Positions 51,801 to 58,870 of a stretch of 64,000 nucleotides of DNA are shown one piece after another (position 1 is the first letter of the stretch; every line of letters begins with the position of its first letter). The position numbers were made by a program, and so were the translations under genes. Under the pieces are notes generated by a model, which searched no databases, had not been told where the DNA came from, and worked only from the letters and a program-made list of their open reading frames with translations. The stretch is from Siphonodentalium dalli (Eukaryota > Mollusca > Scaphopoda > Gadilida > Siphonodentaliidae), in the NCBI GenBank assembly GCA_032622095.1, contig CP136062.1, positions 143,858,351 through 143,922,350 on the forward strand, given 5' to 3'.

Positions 51801-54800
51801 ACAACTTTACTTATAAGTATGTGTAAGTATTCCATATGCTGCATGTATATCAGTCTGACGGTCTGACAGTAACTTATTGTTTCACTATCTGTACGACATG
51901 TACATGTTGCTATCTGTCAATATTAGCGACGAAGCGCAGACCATTAAGAAGCTTATAATCTTTAAGTTCACCACAACCATATCCCAGCAAAACCCGTTTC
52001 ACAACATGGACGGTTGAACAATAGCATTGCCTGTTGCATGTATTGAACGTCGTCATACTGTTTTGGTTTTGATGTGAATAGCCACCATATGACAAGACTT
52101 GATGAAAGACTGTTGATTATTTGTAACATTCGTTGTAAAGTTATAAATAAGTTCTCACCGATTTGATACGTGTAGTGTGAGATCGCCTGAACATGGTCTC
52201 CCACAACGTCATTCGACACCGCGGAGAATCCATGCCATTGGAAAATCACTTTATCACCCGTAGAACTGTATCCCATGCTGGCCGATAGAACCTCCACCAC
52301 ACCGCCAGCCGGGGCATGATCGCTAACAGTAAATCCATTTCCACACGCCTCAAATCCGTCGAAATGTTCTGCATTGGCCTCTCTGCCGTGTGTCGCACTC
52401 GCTATCCTCGCGCATATATAATACTGTCGACCATCAACTAGTCTAAGATTGCTAAAAATCGCCAGACCAGAATTGGATGTTCTCTCTGATATACACCCAG
52501 GTTGTTTAGCGCATGTCATTGTTGGCGTGACTCTTTCCTCGGTAAGATACCAGTGAATTAGCCTATCATCCATATGGAGAATAACTCCACATACGTCTGT
52601 TGTTGACGTGGCATAATCTAGCTCAGCGTCGTGGAGGCTAGTGAGCAGATTACCGACGTATTTGCTGGTTAAGAAATCCCTGACCGTTCTCAGCAGCGAA
52701 TCTTCGCCATTAATTTCATAGAGCCGACGGTAGCTATATTCATTGGTGTGTGTCGTCACGTATACCTCTCTGCAACTGATGAATGTACTCCCGCATGGAC
52801 AAGTAGCTTTAACGCATACATAAAGAGTGACATGTATGTGCTTGTCGATGTTAATACACTGCAAATATATATCATATGTAGATAGAGCATTAAACGAGTG
52901 ACACATTCACTAGAGATCCGGCATTTGTCAGATGTCCTATAGTAAAAAAAACAATGATAATGACTGAATTTGGATTTTAATTTTTTTAGATCTTTGTTGT
53001 AGCTTGGGGAATAGAGCACTGGGTATATATTTAAGCAAATTCCTGACACTTTGAGTTGCCCGAAAAGCACTCATTTCTCTTAACTACTCAATGAGCAGCA
53101 TAAACAATCATAGCAGGTTTACGACAAAGAAGGATACTCGTGAAACGTTTATGAGAAAACTGACCCAATGAATCGTGATATGGCATCTTACTATATTTTT
53201 GTGGTACTGCATTTATAGAAATGTGTTGCTGCATGGTCATGTTTGCAGTGTGGGTATCTTAAGCAGCAGTCGGTCATATTCTACCAAATATGTTAAAGAA
53301 AATCAAGTGACTGGAAATGAACCTTGAATTGGGGATATTCCAATGATGATCATTAGATGTACCAACGAGTAATTAGTGCGTGTTTAAATATGACAGACCA
53401 TGCAACTTCCTAAGGGTATATACTCACGTCAGATATGTTGCTCTGTGATATATCAACTGCCCAAGGTCTGATCAGTTTGCTACCATTGATATCCAGCCCA
53501 ACAGACCACTGGTACACAGAAGGATACTTGTCTATTCTGCTCGAACACAACATATGCTCGTATTGCATGGAAATGTTAGTACAGTCTGATACTGTGTTGT
53601 AAGAGATGACCGCTTTCACAATCTCCATCGAACTAGGCACAGGATCCATCACCAGGAATGGAGCGGAAAATGTCTCTTCAAGAGCGATCGAATTTATATG
53701 CGGAGTTACTGCACTGACATATGTGGTACCTGGTTCTAACCTAGTTTGAAGAACAGAAGTTCTCATCTTTCCGGAACTACGAACTTCCAAATTCAGACTG
53801 AGACAATTCTCTGAGATAATGTATTCTGATTCACACCCGTATGTATATAGATTAACGCTGTATCCAGTTGCAATATCAGATATCTCCGGAAAATCCCAAA
53901 ACACGGTGACTGACTCAGTCGGATGATGGTATCGCAAATTCTTCTGACATGGGTATATGCGTAACTCACTTAGAACTACGTCGCTTGGGATGTGGCTTAT
54001 GTATTCCACAACAACCGTATCTTTTCGAACAACGATAGTGTAAATGGCTTTTCCTTTACTTAGAATAGGTTCCACGGCAGATAGGTCAAATTCCAGTAGT
54101 GGGTTACCATCCACCAAAATGTACTCTTGAAGATAAATTGGAATTACGATTGAATATAATTGTCCTGTGACTACACGCCATGTCGCCGTAGATGTGGCAT
54201 TTTTTATTTCAGTGGATATTGGCAACAAAGGAGAGCACACATCAGATGCCCAAACAGTAGCATTGTTTGCCAACTGAGACGAATCAAGAATCACCACTCC
54301 ATCGGAAGAGGACTCACTAAGATGACTGCCATGTCTAGCCACCACGCTGGCAAAATATCTCCTGTTGTAGGTCAAGGTTGCTGATATAATGCAATGGTCC
54401 GTTACATTCGAAGGTATTTCAATGTATGGAATAACGTCGGCTATTCCTGGTGCTGACCCAATTCCAACAACAGTAGAGACTCCCCGGCGATGTTTAAAAC
54501 CAAGCCATCTGACACATATCTTCCCAGGCACCAGGTGATAGTCGACGTCCTTGTCTGTTGGGGATGCTGGATCAACATCATGCACAATTCCGGGCGATGG
54601 TGGCTTCCAAGACGGCATTGTGAACGAATCCGTTTCAAACACTGTGTGATGACCAGCGATATCGTAAACATGAAATCGGAGTTGGTATCTGAATCCCATT
54701 TCCTTGTCAATCTTTGACAGGCTCGCCAGGCTCAGCTCGATGCAGTGTCTCGTGCCATCAGTAACACAACGACCATCATCCAGTGTCTTTATATTCACTA

Positions 54801-54939
54801 CGTCTGTGACTGGCTGTCCATCTCGTACTGCAGATAGATATACAAGTTTGAGAATGTCATCAATGTTCTGGTATGTGAGATTCGTTGATTTGTAATGTAA
54901 GATTAATAACCTCATAACTGGTATTCGGGCCTCATATGG
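36597..54939 (-). CDS. Large multi-exon gene for an FN3-repeat protein (11 exons assembled, 5' end probably incomplete)
   Basis: Spliced model, 5' to 3': 54939-53428, 52858-52159, 51549-51433, 47027-46717, 46099-45992, 44950-44794, 43924-43741, 42166-40599, 40097-38670, 38113-37544, 36862-36597. All ten introns are GT-AG and the phases agree (0,1,1,0,0,1,2,1,1,1). The total is 6,921 bp, giving 2,306 residues and a TAA. The protein is a chain of about fifteen modules of roughly 90-110 residues. Module ends look like A-x-N-x-(A/V)-G-L followed by a (V/I)D-x-(T/S)PP linker, and module middles carry W-x-x-F/I-x-D-x-x-S-x-I. This is the pattern of FN3-like beta-sandwiches in large extracellular proteins. 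Adhesion, matrix or recognition roles are inference. No signal peptide, membrane helix or enzyme motif was found, so the N-terminus probably lies upstream. Introns are 0.5-1.6 kb except the third (4.4 kb), which is full of repeats. The exact gene cannot be named. Confidence 0.88.
37544..38113 (-). CDS. FN3-protein gene, exon 10 (about residues 2029-2218)
   Basis: This is a 570-bp symmetrical phase 1-1 exon. The acceptor is ATTTTTTTACAG|GACATG and the donor is CTGACGG|GTGAGTGT, both near consensus. It encodes the end of one module (TIKCVNNVEYVS, then LVVSYEPPDVS) and a full module with SLIVSWEDISDLSGIDYY. It ends with VVVETYPPTLT. Confidence 0.9.
38670..40097 (-). CDS. FN3-protein gene, exon 9 (about residues 1553-2028)
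   Basis: This 1,428-bp exon runs phase 1 to phase 1. The acceptor is CTTTCGCAG|CTGATG and the donor is GCGCTTG|GTGAGT. It has FN3-like modules with linkers GFIIDNEPPSVG, FLAIDNTPPEAR and IIVDKTIPLIS. There is a histidine-rich loop (SIHHHGHHVIPF) and, near the end, a stretch with eight N-glycosylation sequons within 64 residues (about residues 1938-2001). The final part, MVTVRVLFTCSDDESRIVAS, begins another module that continues in exon 10. Confidence 0.92.
40599..42166 (-). CDS. FN3-protein gene, exon 8 (about residues 1030-1552)
   Basis: This 1,568-bp exon runs from acceptor TTATTTCTAG|GGACC (phase 2) to donor AAATCG|GTATG (phase 1). It encodes several complete modules without internal introns. 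Linkers include FFVVDATSPAL, LLVDSTPPHMG and VVIDTTAPVV, and a tryptophan core motif reads VITWEDFTDPESEIVKF. Between two modules is a cysteine-rich insert (residues about 1348-1375, spacing C-x4-C-x3-C-x-C-x6-C-x8-C) that is not FN3-like. A likely sequence of roles is three FN3-like modules, the cysteine knot-like insert, then one or two further modules. Confidence 0.92.
42167..43740 (-). other. Intron 7 of the FN3 gene
   Basis: This contains a GC-rich imperfect hairpin at about 42318-42368 (CCGGGCCGAGGG against CGGCCCGCGGCCCGG). Near 43235-43500 is a diverged tandem pair with CCATGATGGCGAA-like segments. No coding signal. Confidence 0.6.
43741..43924 (-). CDS. FN3-protein gene, exon 7 (about residues 969-1029)
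   Basis: The acceptor is TCTGTTCCAG|GATATA (phase 1). The donor is CTCAAAG|GTACAAG and is the only phase-2 junction in the model. The exon encodes YYTTVKCCNGAGLCTTMTSD and the linker VTIDSSPPIAG, then leads into the next module. Splicing to exon 8 rebuilds AQRDHVAIHWVGF, a typical B-C strand, which supports the unusual phase. Confidence 0.9.
44247..44735. mobile_element. Foldback element inside intron 6
   Basis: The outer ends CGATGGGGAATCACGTGGTT and the reverse complement CGCGTGATTCCCCACCG match. Inner arms at 44416-44450 and 44509-44543 pair through CATTCTGACCAAAGTTG. The right end lies about 60 bp from the donor of exon 6. Confidence 0.82.
44794..44950 (-). CDS. FN3-protein gene, exon 6 (residues 917-968 plus one base)
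   Basis: The acceptor is TTTTTGTTACAG|GGCGAC (phase 0) and the donor is CTGACA|GTAAGTC (phase 1). The exon supplies the central strands of a module, with IIVGISGCSDTHSGIYEYIV followed by a CLGKIKGEC loop that may form a disulphide. The intron that follows contains a foldback element whose end lies only about 60 bp from this donor. Confidence 0.88.
45190..45684 (-). pseudogene. Coding-looking but frame-broken stretch inside intron 5 (decayed or alternative exon?)
   Basis: An AG acceptor-like site (GGATTATCAG) precedes this region. The stretch then shows protein-like runs in different frames. One (from 45684, third frame) includes SWDKDMGYICDRKEDEEPF. A second (45567-45337) includes DAYIPLPTQLHTELTIP and is rich in charged residues. 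A third further down reads YIKFDEHIKAKEEWYKE. None continues the frame of exon 5, and each frame ends in a stop. It resembles a charged tail that has lost its frame, but I recognise no family. It could also be chance open sequence. Confidence 0.3.
45992..46099 (-). CDS. FN3-protein gene, exon 5 (residues 881-916)
   Basis: This is a 36-codon exon, phase 0 to phase 0, too short to stand out as an open frame. The acceptor is GATATTTTCAG|GCAACA and the donor is AGTGAT|GTAAGTAG. It encodes ATNAAGLCMTRHSDGF followed by the linker RVDGTSPFAG. Fused to exon 4 it gives YYATLTATNAAGLC, the canonical end of an FN3-like module. That is the main reason to believe it. Confidence 0.87.
46717..47027 (-). CDS. 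FN3-protein gene, exon 4 (about residues 777-880)
   Basis: The acceptor is CAATCGCAG|CATATG (phase 1) and the donor is TTGACG|GTTAGT (phase 0). The exon starts with the end of one module, runs through the linker GIVVDTTPPTIG, and covers most of the next module (LITIYWDGVVDTESGVDS, then DGHTYYATLT). It lies 4.4 kb from exon 3 across the largest intron. The phase match and the continuous module support the join. Confidence 0.88.
47110..47500. repeat. Cluster of short palindromes of the ATAAACACT(A/G)GTGTTTAT type (intron 3)
   Basis: Palindromic TAAACAC-x-GTGTTTA motifs occur repeatedly, for example near 47225, 47245, 47440 and 47485. The same type dominates 50048-50270 and 51108-51230 in the same intron. 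Confidence 0.7.
49490..49668. repeat. Two consecutive hairpins from one unit
   Basis: GCCAATGCATTCTCTTATAT and a complement form hairpin 1 (about 49499-49571). A diverged second copy forms hairpin 2 (about 49592-49660). Each contains TATATATGCGAG and GCCTCGCATATATA arms, so alternative cross-pairing is possible. Confidence 0.8.
50048..50270. repeat. Palindromic TAAACACT array, left of R1 copy 2
   Basis: At least six TAAACAC...GTGTTTA units occur with AT spacers. The array appears to continue on the other side of R1 copy 2 at 51108-51230. Confidence 0.75.
50271..51100. mobile_element. Dispersed family R1, copy 2, inside intron 3
   Basis: It shares the 5' block (GCGGGCATTTGATTG, ACATCGCGTAGTGACA, AAGAAAAATGGG) with copy 3 and the 3' block with copies 1 and 3. 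The terminal hairpin is deleted. It seems to have inserted into the palindromic array on both sides of it. Confidence 0.83.
51108..51230. repeat. Palindromic TAAACACT array, right of R1 copy 2
   Basis: ATATAAACACTGGTG and AAAACACGTGTGTTTT units are of the same type as 50048-50270. Confidence 0.72.
51433..51549 (-). CDS. FN3-protein gene, exon 3 (about residues 738-776)
   Basis: This 117-bp exon is symmetrical, phase 1 to phase 1. The acceptor is TATCAACAG|GATCTC and the donor is GAGAG|GTATGT. It encodes the middle strands of one module (GSSDVVNRTF, then HNGRVIYATVR). Joining it to exon 4 recreates VIYATVRAYDYFGRWSD, a normal FN3-like strand F-G transition. A phase 1-1 exon of this kind is what exon shuffling of extracellular domains produces. 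Confidence 0.85.
52159..52858 (-). CDS. FN3-protein gene, exon 2 (residues 505-737 plus one base)
   Basis: The acceptor ATTTGCAG|TGTATT gives phase 0, matching the previous donor. The donor is ATCG|GTGAG in phase 1. The start carries a cysteine cluster (TLYVCVKATCPCG, then ISCREVYV). The middle has a module that retains the YYICARI strand and a linker FTVSDHAPAGG, followed by the strand VIFQWHGFSAVSND. Frame and phase fit exons 1 and 3 exactly. The cysteine density is higher than in the other exons, so this part may be a diverged or different module. Confidence 0.86.
53428..54939 (-). CDS. FN3-protein gene, exon 1 of the visible model (residues 1-504)
   Basis: This is an open frame of 504 codons ending at donor GAC|GTGAGT in phase 0. 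The 5' limit is uncertain. I chose the acceptor at AATAG|CCATATG because an in-frame TAG lies exactly at that edge. Alternative acceptors occur at ATACCAG (phase 1) and at ACATACCAG|AACATTG (phase 0). An in-frame ATG at 54915 lacks any signal-peptide-like sequence after it, so this is probably an internal exon. It holds several FN3-like modules, with linkers resembling FTMPSWKPPSPG, DGVVILDSS and FLVMDPVPSS. Two cysteines flank the motif VTDGTRH near residue 63. A 5'-truncated LINE lies about 700 bp upstream on the same strand. Confidence 0.85.
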
Positions 54940-55622
54940 CTATTGCAATTAAAATTCATTAATTTGATTCGTTAATAAGCCTGGTACGATACACACAGTT
55001 GATTTTGATTATTTCGTAGCACGCAACAAATTATTATTACCGCAGGGCCATATATCTGTATATGTGTTGAAAATATGCGTGAATTCAACAAATTCAGGTA
55101 AAATTACGAATGATATATCTTCTATTCCATATTTAATGGAACCTAGTACTAGAGTAATGCTTCATTTTAACTTATACGTAGGACTCAGGGTGTAGGAGCT
55201 GAAAACACTCAATTGTGCTACATAACCACGAGTGGTATATGGGCCATGCACTCAGTCAATCAGAGTATACGTCAGCACACGATGCCTTCTGGTTTCTAAT
55301 TCACTTATTGTTCCACTAATAACACATGGTATATGACATAGTACATAATATGAATATAACATACAGTAGTCAATAATATATATATACATATATACAAAGA
55401 TGAATTTTACTGAACTGGCTAAGTGGCGCTGGGTATAAAATTTGATGAATAATTTTAGTGCAGTAGTCTTTTCATTTTTAACAATGAAACAGGATTTACA
55501 CAACATAACGGGAATACTAACTCTTTCCATTGTGTTCTGTACACCCAGCTTCACTGCTTCCTTTGTGTGAGATTACTATATAATCTGTTTGAATGCAAGT
55601 TTTAGAAATATGCAAAGTCGTT
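54940..55622. other. Gap between FN3 exon 1 and the LINE
   Basis: No upstream FN3 exon was recognised. The part near 55376-55560 may be the LINE 3' untranslated region. Confidence 0.4.
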
Positions 55623-55960
55623 TCATATAGTGAGTAAATCGTGGAATTTCTCTCTAACGGGATATTTCCAATAATATTGTGGGATGTATTTCTCTCTGAG
55701 GTCTTTAATTACGTCACATTCTAAAACAAAATGGATTTCATCCCCTAAAACACCACATACTTTGAAATTGTTTTGTTAGATTTCCATTTGCACATTTCGT
55801 TTGGTAAACTATGATTAGATGTTCGGATTTTTGTCAAATGATCTGACAAATAATCTGGTATGCGAATTAGATATTTACTGAAACTTGGAGAAGGTTTAAT
55901 GGCATCATAAAATTTTCCTCTGCTGGACCCCGAGATACTAAAATGCCATTGTTGAAAGAA
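55623..55960 (-). mobile_element. 5'-truncated LINE: C-terminal tail of a non-LTR reverse transcriptase
   Basis: The minus strand encodes a run with YLIRIPDYLSDHLTKIRTSN, then HSLPNEMCKWK. After a frameshift near 55770 it continues with VCGVLGDEIHFVLECD and LREKYIPQYYWKYP, ending in LLTI and a stop. This is the familiar C-terminal region of molluscan and cnidarian LINE ORF2 proteins: R-x-SNH-x-LP, then a cysteine motif, then GDE-x-HF-x-x-x-C. The catalytic domain is missing, so it is an inactive 5'-truncated copy. A TA-rich stretch at about 55376-55396 may be its 3' tail. It lies upstream of the FN3 gene exon 1 on the same strand. Confidence 0.8.
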
Positions 55961-56079
55961 ATGATAATTCAGATTATATTCTATATGCACGTACAATAGC
56001 ACACAAGAAACAGTTGAATAATACAGTGTGGAAGATCATGTGGTCGTTGTGCACGACTGTTATTCTAATCAAGTACGAC

Positions 56080-56216
56080 ATGGATATGATGATGATGGAC
56101 AATGATGATGAGGATGATGAGGATGATGATGATGATGATGATGAAACTGATGATGATGACAATGTCGAGGACGATGATGACGATGGGGACATCGCTGATG
56201 ATGATGACGATGATGT
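56080..56216 (+). repeat. Imperfect GAY trinucleotide repeat (poly-Asp frame)
   Basis: About forty-five codons are mostly GAT with GAC, GAG and GAA interruptions. The plus frame would encode an Asp/Glu-rich stretch starting after MWSLCTTVILI. The run ends with GATGAT|GTAAGTGA, which matches a splice donor. I treat it as a microsatellite, with a small chance that it is an acidic exon. Confidence 0.75.
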
Positions 56217-57349
56217 AAGTGACCCCATTGTATATATGTATATATCCATGTTCTGCATTAATTTGCAGCTTTGACAATTAAAGCATAGCATAGCATACCG
56301 CACTGCAACATGTTGCAACCCAGCCTTTTCTTCTGGATTATAAGCTCAATATGAACCTATTTGGAAATCGATATAGGTTCAACATGAACGCATTTCAAAA
56401 CTAAATAAGTCCATTTATGTCACTATGTGAGCAATAGGTTCTACATAAGCCTATAAATTTGTATCACTGTGTACCGCGTCGTTCAACGGAGTAACAGATA
56501 TACATTCACTGTAGGCTTATTTCATAATCAACCATAAAGTCGCCGACGATGGTATATCCCGCCTATACTATAATACTACTCAATTTTCTTTGTACGCTTA
56601 TATGTGACCAAACGGGTGAACATCCAAATGAAAATAGTTATACATCGTAATTTAGCGTATACATTAGGTCAATCGTACTTCCGGGTAGTCTTGATGGCCG
56701 GGGAATCTTGATTGGCATCTATACTATATATAGTACAAGCTACCAACATCCAAGAGAAGATAGTTATACCTTGTCGAGAGGGGAACGGGAACATTTTTAC
56801 TGAATATAACCAATATATGTATTGGTGCTGGGTGAGCGCTGCGGCTGTGATACTACATTGTATATGGAGCAGCGTATCGAATTCATAATGTTAATTTCAT
56901 TCATAAGATGTCACCGTGTCGATTTCAACGAAAATAGACGAACAGCGTCATCGTGTAACTTTCCTCGGTGACCGAATTCGACTGAATCTGGATGAATGTA
57001 TGTATCTTCTGCTTTTTTCATAATTATGTGTTTCCGTTCGATTCCAGAAAATAGTATATTTATGGATTATCAGATGCACATACTATATAGTCTGATAACA
57101 ATTAATTCCACATGTTATTTCGTTTCTAACAGTACAGTACAGTGCTGTACATTGAAGGCCTACCGTCGTACAGTAGATCGGTAAATTCGTGATGTGAATC
57201 TTATTATATTTCACATCACGAATTCCGATAAGTTTTTACCACAAAAGTGGTCGCTCAAATACAAAAAAGCAGCGTTGTATTAGATCATAATTGGTGACGT
57301 CACAAAATCATATATAGTCTATATATACGACCCAAAGCCGCCGCCTTTG
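56217..57349. other. Non-genic stretch
   Basis: This holds a hairpin at 57185-57224 (ATTCGTGATGTGAA and complement) and an AATTGGTGACGTCACA motif at 57289. Nothing else accepted. Confidence 0.4.
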
Positions 57350-58335
57350 GTTCGTTATAATTACAACTACATTCGTTTATATTGAAATGCGGGCATTTGA
57401 TTGGTCGAGAGGCAAGCGGGCAACTTGATATATCGGTGTATAGATGTTGCAGTGGACGAGTGACATCGCGTAGTGACAATTTAAGAAAAATGGGTCTATA
57501 ACCGTCACCCCACATGACTCCACCGGATGACGCGAAATCGATTCCATTAGAATCTCAGTGAAAAAAACAACTCGGAAACTCAATGCTAGAAACATTTGAA
57601 AAAGTAGTTGATGACCATATTTCATGTTTCTTACGGATACTATTCTATACTTTTGTCATAGCAATTCAGCCGTATTCATGTTTTGTAATGCCAGACTGAA
57701 CGCTCAAAATTCGTGCCGCGTTTTTAATTTGCCCACAGATAATTTGATTGGTAATAACTAACATGTGTTACCCGATTACAACCCTATTGAGATTTTTTCT
57801 GCTTCATACCAATAGTAATGACATGGCATTTGTCACGAGAAGAATAGATGTGACCAGGGCATTTGTTTACAAATTACATCGGGATTGGAGTTATTAACTT
57901 TACGGGTGGTCACTAACCAGTCGCTTAGGACTCGAATCTGTCTGTGTTGATAATTTTTGAGACCTTATTTGAGTCACTTTAAATGTAAATCGTAGCAAAA
58001 CGAGTATTTTTTCATCCTGGATAATTTATAGCTGAACATTGAAGTTGAGGTGTAGCTATTTTCTGAAAGTTTGCTAGGTCGTTGCCAAATCCTGTTGTGG
58101 CAATATATTTTCTAAGATGGATTAATAGTAGATAGTTGAACAAGTTTAATCGTAATTATAACCATCAATGATTATCAATTTTTAGATTGGTCTATATGAG
58201 CGTATAGATGTTTCAGTGGGCAAATAACATACTTAGTATAATTTCGATTCACGGATTTATACAGTATGTAGTACACCCACTGATACATATATAGCTGATA
58301 TATCTATCGAAAAACAACGTTGATGCCATATCTGT
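57350..58335. mobile_element. Dispersed family R1, copy 3, most complete
   Basis: It contains both the 5' block seen in copy 2 and the 3' block and terminal hairpin seen in copy 1, in the same order. It carries the empty site CCTGTTGTGGCAATA at 58091. No coding frame was found, so it is probably a non-autonomous element. Confidence 0.83.
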
Positions 58336-58600
58336 TTAGCCTGGGCTCAAAATTTAACTTGCAACGCCAAAAATGACAATCAAATGGTCGTACTTCTGAT
58401 AAAAATGTATGACCGGGCCTATATATTGCGAAATCGTTTCAGAAACTTCTCTTGTGAACTCACATACCAATTGTGTTCCAAATCCGTTGATAATTGTTCG
58501 AAATACATCCCAGACAACTTTGCCTGGGTGCTGAACACAAATACAATTACAACTAGAGGTCAGATTCCATGGAATCAGATATACTTCCATGGTATTCCAT
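58336..58600. repeat. Dispersed family B, copy 1
   Basis: It shares TTGTGAACTCACATACCAA, GTTGATAATTGTTCGAAAT and a (C/T)GGGTGCT(G/A)AACA segment with 62280-62690 and 63100-63290. The open frames over it are repeats. Confidence 0.75.
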
Positions 58601-58609
58601 CCCATCCCA

Positions 58610-58870
58610 TCCCGACCTGACCTTGGTCTTCAAAATGGTCAATCGAAGGTCAAATCGGGTAAAACAGACGGATTTCCACGAAATTTGATACCTAGGGCTA
58701 CTTTTGTCCGGGGAGTCTTTTGGGCGGATCAAGTCGTGACCCCGACCTGACATTGACCTTCGAAATGGTCAGTTCAAGGTCAAATCGGGTAAAACGAACG
58801 GATTTCGTCGAAATTTGATACCAAGGAAAACTTTTGTCCGGGGAGTGTTTTGGACAGGTCAAATCGTGAC
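58610..58870. repeat. Repeat family C, reverse-oriented copy
   Basis: Two units of about 130 bp have AAGGTCAAATCGGGTAAAAC and CTTTTGTCCGGGGAGTGTTT, the reverse complement of the array at 9945-10390. Confidence 0.85.

Noticed and set aside
54901-54915. ATG at 54915 as the true start of the FN3 protein
   Set aside because: No signal-peptide-like sequence follows, and the frame is open upstream to an acceptor-like AG, so an internal exon is more likely.
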